The notes beneath the pieces were generated by a model. The model was not told the origin of the DNA. It worked only from the letters and a program-made list of their open reading frames with translations, and searched no databases. From the NCBI GenBank assembly GCA_964426675.1, contig CAYRRM010000027.1, positions 1-41,721 of the forward strand: a DNA stretch of 41,721 nucleotides, written 5' to 3'. Shown here piece after piece: positions 25,116 through 34,021 of the stretch; positions within the stretch are counted from its first letter, which is position 1, and the number at the start of each line of letters is the position of its first letter. The stretch comes from DYMC01 sp035406705 (lineage in GTDB: Bacteria > Verrucomicrobiota > Lentisphaeria > Victivallales > GWF2-50-93). The position numbers and the translations under genes are program-made.

Positions 25116-26441
25116 TTAGCTTGAATAGAAATGGCGGACGTGTATATCTTCATTAGAACTTTTTAGTTTTAAGAGAATTTTACGTAAAATATCTTTTGCT
25201 GTTTCGATTTTTTCATTTTTTATGTCGGATATACTATCAACGCCATTGCAAATGAATTTTTCAATAATAAAAGATACCGTAAATTTAGCACTATCATATG
25301 ATGGATGATATCCTTTTACTGAAGCAATTGAATTCTCTGTTTGAACTATTAGAGAAGCTCTTTTGCATTCAAAAATAACATCTTTCACCATCCGAATCGG
25401 AATTTCAAGTTCATGACTTAAAACGTTTTCGTCAGGCGCTTCTTTCCCCTTTTCAAAGTCATTGATTATTTTGGAAAGCACAATTAATGCAACAGCGAAT
25501 TTTAATAGAGGACTGGCATTCAGGCAGTCTGGCTCAAATTCATAAGTTTCGATATTTTGCACTGAAAATGCGATTTCTGCGCCAAATAATACAATTAGCC
25601 AGCTTGATTGAACCCATACGAGAAAAAAAGGCAAAGCTGCAAGGCTCCCATAAACAGCATTTGTTTTTGATAGTGCAAACTGACAGTTTACATATCCGAA
25701 TTGAAGGAGTTGATAAAATATTCCAGCAACGAAAGATGCAAAGATTGCGGCCTTTGAATTAACTTTTGTATTTGGAATAAAGATATAAAGAAATAGAAAT
25801 AAAAGCCAGGTTACAAAAAATGGCAAAGTTCTTATAGAAAAATTAAAGCAATAATATGTAAAACCAAGGAATTCAAGACTATTAATAAGTTTTTTTAAAT
25901 ATGAAGCTATAAAAACTGTCGTACTACCAGCAATTGCGAGCAATATTGGACAAATCAAAATAATTGCAAGATAGTCACTGAATTTTCTGCTAATAGTTCG
26001 TCCCTCTTTTACTCCCCATATATCATTAAAGGAATCTTCAATATTTCCGAGTAATTTTATAACCGTCCATAAAAGCATGATAATCCCAAATCCGGCAACA
26101 AGTCCTCCATTGGTAGCCTCAAGGAGATTCCTTGAATATTCTATAATTCTATATAAAACTTCTTCCTGTCCTTCAAAATTTTGAATGAGTTGCCTTTCGA
26201 GTAGTTTTTCCACCTCAAAACCTTTCGCAATACCAAATGCAACAGCAACAACAGGAACTATTGAAAGTAACGTATAAAATGTCAAGGCCGAAGCACGAAG
26301 AATACATTTATCTTCACTAAAACTTCTCAAAGCAAGGATAATAATTCTTAGTTGAGATATGAAAAAATATTTTTTTTTATCCAGTCTTTTTGCTTGAATT
26401 CTCCATATTCCAAATTTCAAGAAATCAATCCAATTTTTCAT
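25116..26441 (-). CDS. YihY/BrkB (UPF0761) family membrane protein
   Basis: A 441-residue protein whose first 300 residues hold the YihY/BrkB core with six hydrophobic helices: an A-S-A-L-T-F-Y-T-L-L-S-I-V-P motif near residue 50, N-D-I-W-G-V, and the conserved N-A-V-Y-G-S-L-A-A-L-P-F-F-L-V-W-V-Q motif with W-L-I-V-L-F-G-A-E-I-A-F. The last 130 residues form a soluble domain resembling a winged helix (E-I-P-I-R-M-V-K-D-V-I...). The family was once called ribonuclease BN by mistake; its function is unsettled. The gene lies 91 bases before gadB on the same strand, but a functional link is not evident. Confidence 0.9.
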   Translation of the reverse strand: MKNWIDFLKFGIWRIQAKRLDKKKYFFISQLRIIILALRSFSEDKCILRASALTFYTLLSIVPVVAVAFGIAKGFEVEKLLERQLIQNFEGQEEVLYRIIEYSRNLLEATNGGLVAGFGIIMLLWTVIKLLGNIEDSFNDIWGVKEGRTISRKFSDYLAIILICPILLAIAGSTTVFIASYLKKLINSLEFLGFTYYCFNFSIRTLPFFVTWLLFLFLYIFIPNTKVNSKAAIFASFVAGIFYQLLQFGYVNCQFALSKTNAVYGSLAALPFFLVWVQSSWLIVLFGAEIAFSVQNIETYEFEPDCLNASPLLKFAVALIVLSKIINDFEKGKEAPDENVLSHELEIPIRMVKDVIFECKRASLIVQTENSIASVKGYHPSYDSAKFTVSFIIEKFICNGVDSISDIKNEKIETAKDILRKILLKLKSSNEDIHVRHFYSS

Positions 26442-26579
26442 AAATTACTTTTCCGGATTATGGAGATTAAAGAGAGTTTTTTATTACAATTTGCTTTATA
26501 GTTTATGAATTAAAATTAACTAAACAAAATAGAAATAAAAAATTTTAAAATAGTATCACTCTTTTTGCTTAATTCAAAA

Positions 26580-26655
<76 letters not shown>

Positions 26656-26737
26656 ACCTGCGAAATCTTAAGAATGAACAGATAAATTTTAAAAGGGATT
26701 AAGTTAACTTATTTGTAAAATAAATCAAATTGAAATT

Positions 26738-28849
26738 TTATTTTTTTTCATCTAACTCTTCAAGAGCGGCACGTCTGCTAAGCTTTATTTTTCCCCTTTC
26801 ATCAACACCAAGTACTTTCACAGTAATACTATCACCCTCTCTGCATATATCAGTTACTTTAGCAACTCTATAGTTTGCCATTTCTGATATGTGCAGGAGA
26901 CCTTCCTGTCCGGGGAGTATTTCCACAAATGCTCCGAAGTCTTTGATTCCAGTAACTTTACCGCGATAAATTTTCCCTACTTCCACTTCTGCTGAAATTT
27001 TTTCAACTTCTTCTTTTGCTTTGAGTAATGATTCTTTATTGCTTGCAAATATATTTACAGTGCCATCGTCCTCAATATCAATTTGAGCGCCACTTTTTTC
27101 GGTAATTGCTTTAATATTTGCCCCTCCTGGTCCTATGAGCATTCCTATTTTAGAAGGATTGATTTTTATCTTTTGAATTCTCGGGGCATATGGACTAATA
27201 TCTGGCCTTGAAGATGGGATACAATTATTCATTATTTCAATAATCTTTAACCTGGCCTCCAGATTTCTTTTCATCGCCTTGTAGAGCAAGTCTATCGGAA
27301 CTCCAGGAATTTTGAGGTCAAGCTGAAAACCTGTAATGCCTTTTTTTGTTCCTGCAACTTTAAAATCCATATCTCCATAATGATCTTCGGCTCCCAATAT
27401 ATCAGTCAAAAGTACGTAATCATTTTCATTCTCATAAATAAGTCCGCATGAAATACCAGCAACGTGTTCCGGTATTGGAACACCTGCATCCATAAGCGCA
27501 AGTGATGCCGAACATACCGTAGCCATTGAGGTTGAACCGTTCGATGCCATTATTTCAGAAACACAACGAACAGTATATGGATAATCAGATGGCATTACTT
27601 GAGCAATAGAACGTTCTGCCAGATTACCATGTCCTATCTCGCGCCTTCCTGGTCCAGCAATCCTGCCAACTTCCCCAACACTAAAATTGGGAAAGTTATA
27701 ATGTAAATAAAATTTTTTGTCTCTCCCTGTATTTATTACATTGTCCATTTCCTGTGCATCAAGAGTAGAACCCAACGTAACAATCATAAGAGCTTGCGTC
27801 TCTCCTCTTGAAAATAATGCACTTCCGTGAACCCTCGGCAATACTGATACTTCACATTCAATAGGTCTGAGTTCATCAAGTTTTCTTCCATCAATACGTA
27901 AACTTTTTTCGCTAATATTTTTTCTAACTGTTTTTTCAACAAATTTATCAAAAGCTATTTTCAGTTTAAATGAATAATCTGGAATAAGCTCAGAATACTT
28001 TTCCTTCAAAATTGCATCTAAAGACTCAAGTATTTGCGACAAAGCTTCCTGTCTTTCTTCTTTTCCTGGAATTACACAGGCTTTTGTTATTTCATCTTCT
28101 TTTTCCCTGACAATATCATTTATTTCATCTGGTATAGAACATATTTCATAATCTTTTTTAGGAGTTCCTGCAATTTTTGTGAGCTCAACTTGTACATTTA
28201 TCTGTTTCTTAATTATTTCATTTGCAAAATTCATTGCTTCCAGAAGAGTTTCCTCAGAGCACTCTTTTGCATCCCCTTCAATCATTATCACCTTATCTGA
28301 AAGCCCTGCATAAACAAGGTTCAACGAACTCCTCTGCATTTCTGAAATTGTTGGATTTGCAATAAACTGTCCTTCAATTAATCCCACCCTTACCGCACCA
28401 ATAGGACCTTGAAACGGGAGATCAGATAAAGCAAGGGCCGCTGATGCTCCAAGTGGACAAAGTATATCGGGATCATTTTCACCGTCTGTGCTTAACAGAA
28501 GAGCCTGAATTTGTACTTCACCAAAGAATCCTTCTGGAAATAAAGGACGGACTGGACGATCTGTCATCCTGCAAATGAGGATTTCCCGGTCAGTGGGACG
28601 CCCCTCTCTCTTTATGTAGCCACCTGGAAATCTTCCAGCAGCACTGTATTTTTCCCTGTAATCAACCTGAAGAGGCAGAAAATCCGTGCCTTCTTTTGGT
28701 TTTGAAGAGCATACTGCTACAAGCACTACAGTATCCCCGCATCTTACAAGGCATGAGCCATTTGCAAGACCAGCTATTTTCCCGGTTGAAATTTCAATTT
28801 TTTTCTCATGACCTATCTCTATGGATACCTGTCCTTCTTTTTTTTTCAT
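26738..28849 (-). CDS. pnp: Polyribonucleotide nucleotidyltransferase (PNPase)
   Basis: Phosphorolytic 3'-5' exoribonuclease of the RNA degradosome. The 703-residue protein has the standard order: first RNase PH domain (from G-Q-V-S-I-E-I-G), a helical linker, the second RNase PH domain with F-S-R-G-E-T-Q-A-L and D-I-L-G-A-E-D-H-Y-G-D-M-D-F-K (catalytic aspartates), a KH domain with G-P-G-G-A-N-I-K-A-I, and a C-terminal S1 domain (G-K-V-T-G-I-K-D-F-G-A-F-V-E). It follows rpsO on the same strand, the classic rpsO-pnp arrangement, with a large hairpin between them that is likely regulatory. No copy of the dispersed 13-mer is present. Confidence 0.98.
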   Translation of the reverse strand: MKKKEGQVSIEIGHEKKIEISTGKIAGLANGSCLVRCGDTVVLVAVCSSKPKEGTDFLPLQVDYREKYSAAGRFPGGYIKREGRPTDREILICRMTDRPVRPLFPEGFFGEVQIQALLLSTDGENDPDILCPLGASAALALSDLPFQGPIGAVRVGLIEGQFIANPTISEMQRSSLNLVYAGLSDKVIMIEGDAKECSEETLLEAMNFANEIIKKQINVQVELTKIAGTPKKDYEICSIPDEINDIVREKEDEITKACVIPGKEERQEALSQILESLDAILKEKYSELIPDYSFKLKIAFDKFVEKTVRKNISEKSLRIDGRKLDELRPIECEVSVLPRVHGSALFSRGETQALMIVTLGSTLDAQEMDNVINTGRDKKFYLHYNFPNFSVGEVGRIAGPGRREIGHGNLAERSIAQVMPSDYPYTVRCVSEIMASNGSTSMATVCSASLALMDAGVPIPEHVAGISCGLIYENENDYVLLTDILGAEDHYGDMDFKVAGTKKGITGFQLDLKIPGVPIDLLYKAMKRNLEARLKIIEIMNNCIPSSRPDISPYAPRIQKIKINPSKIGMLIGPGGANIKAITEKSGAQIDIEDDGTVNIFASNKESLLKAKEEVEKISAEVEVGKIYRGKVTGIKDFGAFVEILPGQEGLLHISEMANYRVAKVTDICREGDSITVKVLGVDERGKIKLSRRAALEELDEKK

Positions 28850-28897
28850 TTCTCTCTCTTCCCTAATAAGATTAGGATGTTTGTTATTTTTTTATAA

Positions 28898-28917
28898 CGC
28901 ATTGCGGCGCATTGCGG
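28898..28917. repeat. Two tandem copies of CGCATTGCGG
   Basis: Perfect 10-bp direct repeat (28898-28907 and 28908-28917) in the rpsO-pnp spacer, strikingly GC-rich for this region. On the mRNA it lies about 50 bases upstream of the pnp start. It could be a protein or small-RNA contact site; the function is unknown. Confidence 0.6.
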
Positions 28918-28964
28918 CGGGAAATGTTAAGAGAATATGCATATAAGAAGCGAATTCGAAGTGG

Positions 28965-29022
28965 GAGGAATTGCGGTGCTGATAATCTCAAAAGAGTATT
29001 GCCTGCACCGTCAAAATTCCTC
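28965..29022 (-). promoter_or_regulatory. Long mRNA hairpin in the rpsO-pnp spacer
   Basis: Arms GAGGAATT (28965-28972) and AATTCCTC (29015-29022) pair perfectly. After a short bulge, CGGTGC (28974-28979) pairs with GCACCG (29005-29010), and weaker pairing continues inward to CTC/GAG around an AAAA loop at 28990-28993. The transcript from rpsO to pnp would fold into a long stem. In E. coli, pnp is autoregulated through an RNase III cut in exactly such a leader hairpin, so a similar control is likely, although the sequence is unrelated. Confidence 0.6.
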
Positions 29023-29067
29023 ACAACTCCTATCTCTTCATGCAAAACTTAACAACCTACCCGATTC

Positions 29068-29328
29068 TTATGCGTGACGCAAATTCAGCGACTTTATTAA
29101 CTCTTCAAATTTCTTATAGTCTTTTTTTGCCAGATAGTTAAGGAGTTTTCTCCTCTTACTTACGAGCATCAACAGGCCTCTTCTTGAGTGGAAATCTTTC
29201 TTATGACCTTTCATATGCTCTGTAATTTGTTTAATGCGTTCTGTCAGAATGGCAATCTGAACTTCTGGCGAACCAGTGTCGGACTCTTTCTTTCCAAATT
29301 TTGCTATAATTTCTTTTTTTTCAAGCAT
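29068..29328 (-). CDS. rpsO: 30S ribosomal protein S15
   Basis: An 86-residue S15, which binds 16S rRNA at the platform. It begins M-L-E-K-K-E-I-I-A-K-F-G and shows the diagnostic D-T-G-S-P-E-V-Q-I-A-I-L-T-E-R-I, then H-K-K-D-F-H-S-R-R-G-L-L-M-L-V-S-K-R-R-K-L-L-N-Y-L. The length is a residue or two under the usual 88-89. It is followed by pnp downstream on the same mRNA. A TAGGAATGAGA region upstream may serve as the ribosome site. Confidence 0.98.
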   Translation of the reverse strand: MLEKKEIIAKFGKKESDTGSPEVQIAILTERIKQITEHMKGHKKDFHSRRGLLMLVSKRRKLLNYLAKKDYKKFEELIKSLNLRHA

Positions 29329-29468
29329 AGTTTTATTTATCTCATTCCTATATTTTTTTTATTTCTAAAAAGGAAACAGTAAGTTAAGACTTATTCTGAA
29401 AAATGCAAATAAAAAAACATATTTCTCCAAAAAAAAGTCATTTTTTGTTTGTACTTAAACTGCTATAA

Positions 29469-29939
29469 CTATTTTTCTTCAATAAGATTTAATACTTTTG
29501 CGAATTTCGCAGGCTCTATACGGAATTCAGACCCTTTTCCCTGAAAAAAAGAATGTTCTTCAATAAGATGTATTGATAATTCACTCCATTTGAATTCTTC
29601 ACCTGTCCTTAAATCGCGAAGAGTTGTAAACCACTTCAGAAAAGGTTTTGTATTATGTGGAAATGGGCAAATTATCGAGCCTTTTACTTCTTCTGTCTTT
29701 GCTTCAAGATTGTCTGAAATCTTTACCCAATTTCCTATAAAATTCATAGTTTTTTGAGTTATTTTTAACATAGCATCTGTGAGTTTCTTTGATTCAAGAT
29801 TAATTCTGGCAAGTTCATTTTGGTCAGATTCAATGATTTCAATAAAATTTCTGTTATCGGAACCTAAAAACCCCCCAAGTGCAACCTTTCCAGATTTGAG
29901 AAATTCTTGAATTTTCAAATTTTCTTTAGAAACTTTCAT
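29469..29939 (-). CDS. Unknown protein coupled to the homocysteine methyltransferase-like gene
   Basis: A 156-residue soluble protein that I cannot place in a named family. It begins with a basic helix and has a G-G-F-L-G-S-D segment, then I-C-P-F-P-H-N-T-K and a C-terminal half with F-K-W-S-E-L-S-I-H-L-I-E-E-H-S-F-F and G-K-G-S-E-F-R-I-E-P. The single cysteine and several histidines might bind a metal. Its ATG overlaps the stop of the upstream methyltransferase (ATGA), so translation is coupled and the two products probably act together. A dispersed 13-mer at 29499 encodes A-K-F-A near the end. Confidence 0.75.
   Translation of the reverse strand: MKVSKENLKIQEFLKSGKVALGGFLGSDNRNFIEIIESDQNELARINLESKKLTDAMLKITQKTMNFIGNWVKISDNLEAKTEEVKGSIICPFPHNTKPFLKWFTTLRDLRTGEEFKWSELSIHLIEEHSFFQGKGSEFRIEPAKFAKVLNLIEEK
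29499..29511 (-). repeat. Dispersed 13-mer TGCGAAANTCGCA, copy 10
   Basis: Exact copy on the minus strand, co-oriented with the gene coupled to the methyltransferase; encodes A-K-F-A. Confidence 0.85.
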
Positions 29940-30835
29940 CCTTTAATTCTATTATTTTTTATCAATGCCATTTTCATTGCTTTTATGTGTTCTGGAGTAG
30001 TTCCACAACACCCCCCTATAATATTTGCACCTGCATCTGCAAGATGAACTACCTTTTCAGCCATAAAATCAGGGCTTTCAGGAAATATAGTTTCACTTCC
30101 ATTATGAATTGGTACTCCTGCATTTGAATGAACTAAAATTGGAATTTCTGGGAAAATATTTCTGAAGATATGAACTATTTCCACCATACCTTCTATTCCA
30201 TTTCCGCAATTTGTTCCAATTATATCAGCGCCAGCTTTTACAGCGTTTTCTCCTGCAATTTCAGGAGATGTGCCCATAATTGTCCGATACTCTCCTGACG
30301 CAGTTCTATCAAATGTAAATGTGCATATACAAGTTAGAGGAGTGTTTTCTTTTACAGCTTTTATAGCTATTATAGCTTCCTGGGGATCTGCCATCGTTTC
30401 AATACATACAGCGTCAGCTCCGCCTTCTGAAAATGCAATGGCCTGCTCTTTAAACGCATTATAAAAATCTGCTGTAGGTATCTCCTCCATCATTGGTATT
30501 TTTCCTGTTGGTCCCATAGATGCAATTACAAACTTATCTTCACCCGCAGCTTTTCGCGATATTTCTACCGCTATCCTATTTATTGTAAAAGCCTCTCTTT
30601 CAAGTCCATAATGAGCAAGTTTGATTCGAGATGCTCCAAAACTATTGCTTTCTATTATGTCAGAACCTGCATCAATATACGATTTTGCAATATCAAATAC
30701 GTCTTGATAATGAGATATATTCCATTCTTCTGGACACTCTCCTGGTAAAAGTCCCTTTTGCTGGAGAAAAGTCCCCCACGCTCCATCAGAAATAAGGATT
30801 TTTTCCTTTTTTATTTTATTCAGGAGGTCTCTCAT
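29936..30835 (-). CDS. Homocysteine S-methyltransferase domain protein
   Basis: A stand-alone 299-residue homocysteine-methyltransferase barrel, as in the N-terminal module of MetH or in BHMT. The opening D-G-A-W-G-T-F-L-Q, E-S-N-S-F-G-A-S-R-I-K-L and the zinc ligands C210 (G-T-N-C-G-N-G) and C276-C277 (I-G-G-C-C-G-T-T-P-E-H-I) are all present. Family members transfer a methyl group to homocysteine or related thiols. No cobalamin or methyltetrahydrofolate module is attached. The methyl donor may come from a separate protein, possibly in concert with the 4-base-overlapping downstream gene. Confidence 0.9.
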   Translation of the reverse strand: MRDLLNKIKKEKILISDGAWGTFLQQKGLLPGECPEEWNISHYQDVFDIAKSYIDAGSDIIESNSFGASRIKLAHYGLEREAFTINRIAVEISRKAAGEDKFVIASMGPTGKIPMMEEIPTADFYNAFKEQAIAFSEGGADAVCIETMADPQEAIIAIKAVKENTPLTCICTFTFDRTASGEYRTIMGTSPEIAGENAVKAGADIIGTNCGNGIEGMVEIVHIFRNIFPEIPILVHSNAGVPIHNGSETIFPESPDFMAEKVVHLADAGANIIGGCCGTTPEHIKAMKMALIKNNRIKG

Positions 30836-30848
30836 CCTATCTTCTCAT

Positions 30849-32336
30849 TCATTTTATCTCTTCCACTGGTATTGGCATTATAGGTACAGTATTTTCATTT
30901 TCTTCTGAATCGTCTATTTGTTTTTGTTTTGGATTATCAGGCATCTCATTAAAAATCAGGGAAGAACAATAGTTTAAACTGAATTTTGCTTTACCAAATA
31001 TTGGGTTTTCCGCTGTAATAAATCCATCTTCTATTGAAATTAATGAGAGTGTTATCTGGTCTTTGTCTAAAAATTTTGAAATTACAAGAGGTTTTCCGAT
31101 GGATTTAATTTCCGTATGATTGTCTGAAGTTGCAAATTTTATTTTAGCAATTCTGTCTTCTGGTATTTTTAAAAGAGCAAAATCCGTTTTAAAAGAAACT
31201 TCATTATTTTTAATTTCAACAAGCTTTCCACTTGCTTTATCTTTATTTGTGAAAAATACCATATCGGAGCTGATTTTTTCATTAACTTCAACGTTATCAT
31301 CTTCTAAACCATCCCATTCAGATATAAGAATATTTTTTATCTTTATCTCCCTAAATGCACCGTGATTATAGGAAATTACTAAGAATTTACCATTTTCATT
31401 GTTCTTATTGTTGGGGTCAGATATTTTTTGTATTATTCTATCTTCTACCATAAATGTAAAAGATGAATTTTTTCGATTGGCAAGAATAGTATATTTGATA
31501 TATGCTTTGTCCGGCAAATCTTCAATTTGAGCATTTCCAAGATTCCTTCCACCTCCCCTCTTAGACATTGATTGAATGTATACATAATTATTATTTATAC
31601 CAATCATATATCCTCCGGCATTATACATTGCAGGAGCATTTGCAAAAACACCTATATTTATCATAGCGCTAAGAGGTGCCTCAAAGGAAACTTTAAAAAG
31701 GTCATTGTTTGAAATCTCAATAGCAGCTGCTGAATTTCTTGGAATAAGCATAACATCATCAACTATTCTACATTGAGAGGAAACGTTCTGGACTTTTACC
31801 CACTCAGTATCTCCCTCTTTCGGACCTTTGTAGATTATTCCTTCTTTTTTGGGGTTATAAATAGAGCTTAAATACTTTTTAGGTATATTCAACTTCCCTG
31901 CATAAATTGTCTGAAAGACAAGACGTTCTTCATTAAGAGAAATAATTTCTCCAGAAATAACATCTCCATTAATAAGTGTTATCGAATATTTTTCATTTTC
32001 ACAATTAGAAGATGGAAATTCTATTTTTTCAACAGCATTGAGATAAAATTTTGCTGAACTTATTAAATACTCTGATTTCCACTCTATCATTTCCTTATCA
32101 GCACTCACAAGCATTCCAGATAAAAAATCCTTATTTTTAAAAATTACTTTAGAGGCTTCTCTTTTTTCTATATCAGTTTGTTTTGTTTCTTTATTAGTTA
32201 TCTCTTCAGAATTCTGCTTTTCTTTGTTCGGGTTAGGCTTTATTATTTTTGGTGGGGGTTCCGGAATTTCCACTTGCGACATTAGCTGTAAAGCAATAAA
32301 GGCTACACTAAAAAACAAGATTATTTTTCTCTTCAT
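30849..32336 (-). CDS. Secreted beta-repeat protein, paralogue B
   Basis: A 495-residue protein with a Sec signal peptide (about 1-20, ending L-M-S-Q), then a proline- and lysine-rich linker. Three copies of a 40-residue beta motif are visible, for example N-G-D-V-I-S-G-E-I-I-S-L-N-E and later K-A-S-G-K-L-V-E-I-K-N-N-E-V-S-F-K-T-D-F then L-K-I-P-E-D-R-I-A-K-I. Between repeats 2 and 3 is a beta-sandwich-like region (about 150-310) resembling LamG/concanavalin folds. An AGGAAT site precedes the start. It is paralogous to the next gene upstream, 21 bases away. The function is unknown; an envelope or surface role is likely. Confidence 0.8.
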   Translation of the reverse strand: MKRKIILFFSVAFIALQLMSQVEIPEPPPKIIKPNPNKEKQNSEEITNKETKQTDIEKREASKVIFKNKDFLSGMLVSADKEMIEWKSEYLISSAKFYLNAVEKIEFPSSNCENEKYSITLINGDVISGEIISLNEERLVFQTIYAGKLNIPKKYLSSIYNPKKEGIIYKGPKEGDTEWVKVQNVSSQCRIVDDVMLIPRNSAAAIEISNNDLFKVSFEAPLSAMINIGVFANAPAMYNAGGYMIGINNNYVYIQSMSKRGGGRNLGNAQIEDLPDKAYIKYTILANRKNSSFTFMVEDRIIQKISDPNNKNNENGKFLVISYNHGAFREIKIKNILISEWDGLEDDNVEVNEKISSDMVFFTNKDKASGKLVEIKNNEVSFKTDFALLKIPEDRIAKIKFATSDNHTEIKSIGKPLVISKFLDKDQITLSLISIEDGFITAENPIFGKAKFSLNYCSSLIFNEMPDNPKQKQIDDSEENENTVPIMPIPVEEIK

Positions 32337-32357
32337 AATTTTTTATTCCTATTTTGT

Positions 32358-33836
32358 TTAATAATATAAAAATTCAATAATATCACCTAATTCTTTTTCA
32401 AATGCCTCAATGCCCTCTTGATCAAGTTGATCTATTGATGGCATCAAACGCGCTTTCAAAATTTCATCAAATATAGAACCACTCTGTTTTGCAATCTTCG
32501 AGGCGTAAACGATAGAGTGCATATTTTTGACAAAAGAAATATTTATAGTTATACTGGAGTCTAAAAGGGGAGAATATGCTTGCAAGGATTTCCCGTCACA
32601 ATGAATGGGAGTAAGTTCGAATTTTGTTTTATCTCCTATAAAGATTTCAAATAATCCCTCTTTTTCTTGATTTTCTTGAGTCGCTCTTTTCTCCTCTTCA
32701 CTGCTTTCAAAACACAATACTATTTTTTTTATCCTATCGACAGGAATATCAAGAACTCCAAAATCAGTTTTGAAATTTATGCTATTAGCACTGATTTGTA
32801 GTAGACTACCACTTATGAGGTCATTGTTTCGTAAAAGTATAACATCTTTTTCTGGAAAACTATTTTTTACAGACAATTTTTCCTTCTCATCAGGATTATC
32901 AATAGGTTTTCCATCCCACTCTGATATCGAAAAATTTGAGATCACTGAAAAATATTCTGGACAAATAAAGGCTATCTTGTTTCCATTTAATTTTTTATCA
33001 TTAGGGTCATTAAATTTTACCTTTTCTTTACCATTCACAATAACTTCAAATGAGCCATTTTCACTATCAGCCAGAATTACGTAATTTAAAATATAGGGTT
33101 CCATCTGTTCGGTATTAATAAATTTTAGCGGCTTATCTCCTAAAGAATTTTGCTCACCATTTGAGATTTTCGCCAATCTGATAGAATAAGGTAATAAAGT
33201 AAAGAAATATGCTTCTGAAGATTCCTTTTTTAAATTTGAAAATAATAACAAAGAAATTCCATAATCGTAACTGAAGAGAGATGAAAAAGATATTTTTACC
33301 TTTTTTAATGGACAATCAATAGCCGCTATTACCGGAGATATTAATAAAATTTTATCCTCAATTATTTTAAAATTATCTACAAATTTTGCAGGTAAAATCT
33401 GCCAATTTGCCCTATTATGCCAGTCCACTTCTCGAATTACCTGATTTGCATTTTCTTCAAGGAAGACGATTTCTGCGACCTTTGAGAGCGGAATCTTTAT
33501 CTCTCCGGCAAAATCTGTTTCTGCAATAATGAATTTATCCTTTATTTCCTTTATATTACAAGCTATTTGACTTGAGTTCTTGAAAAACAAGATAAATTGA
33601 GATTTTCTTACAGTAACAGAAAAAGATTTTTTCTCAATATTACAAAGGTCAGAAATCTTTCTTTTTAACATTTTATTTTCAAATGACTGTGTAACGAGTG
33701 AGATTGTATCTTTATCAAACGAAAGTGAATTACACTGAATTGAATCACCATTTAGAAAGTCTATTTTCCATTCTTGAGAATTCAATTTGAATAAAAAAAT
33801 AAAAAAACAAAAAAATAAGCTAAAAAATATTTTCAT
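32358..33836 (-). CDS. Secreted beta-repeat protein, paralogue A
   Basis: A 492-residue protein with an N-terminal signal peptide (hydrophobic F/L run to about residue 20, then L-N-S-Q). It has the same plan as its downstream neighbour: N-G-D-S-I-Q-C-N-S-L-S-F and D-F-A-G-E-I-K-I-P-L-S-K-V-A-E-I-V repeats, a central beta-sandwich-like region, then N-D-L-I-S-G-S-L-L-Q-I-S-A-N and F-K-T-D-F-G-V-L-D-I-P-V-D-R-I-K-K-I. The shared motif and near-equal length indicate a tandem duplication followed by strong divergence. Such repeats are common in secreted proteins of the PVC group. The function is unknown. Confidence 0.8.
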   Translation of the reverse strand: MKIFFSLFFCFFIFLFKLNSQEWKIDFLNGDSIQCNSLSFDKDTISLVTQSFENKMLKRKISDLCNIEKKSFSVTVRKSQFILFFKNSSQIACNIKEIKDKFIIAETDFAGEIKIPLSKVAEIVFLEENANQVIREVDWHNRANWQILPAKFVDNFKIIEDKILLISPVIAAIDCPLKKVKISFSSLFSYDYGISLLLFSNLKKESSEAYFFTLLPYSIRLAKISNGEQNSLGDKPLKFINTEQMEPYILNYVILADSENGSFEVIVNGKEKVKFNDPNDKKLNGNKIAFICPEYFSVISNFSISEWDGKPIDNPDEKEKLSVKNSFPEKDVILLRNNDLISGSLLQISANSINFKTDFGVLDIPVDRIKKIVLCFESSEEEKRATQENQEKEGLFEIFIGDKTKFELTPIHCDGKSLQAYSPLLDSSITINISFVKNMHSIVYASKIAKQSGSIFDEILKARLMPSIDQLDQEGIEAFEKELGDIIEFLYY

Positions 33837-34021
33837 AAGTAGATAAATTTAAGTTTGTTCAGAATATAACTTTTATTACATTAATTTTCAATAAAAAAAC
33901 TGCAGTTCTTGAAAAAAATAAAATAAATACTACATTTGCAGCCCTGTGCATACTGTCTTGTGCTCACATTAAAAATATTTAATAAAAAAAATTAATTTAA
34001 AAAAAAGCCAGGATTTCCCAT
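33837..34021. promoter_or_regulatory. Divergent promoter region between the secreted paralogues and nfnA
   Basis: A 185-base AT-rich spacer between genes reading away from each other. It must hold promoters for both operons. AGGA about 10 bases before 34022 is the likely ribosome site of nfnA. No clear operator or riboswitch is seen. Confidence 0.45.
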
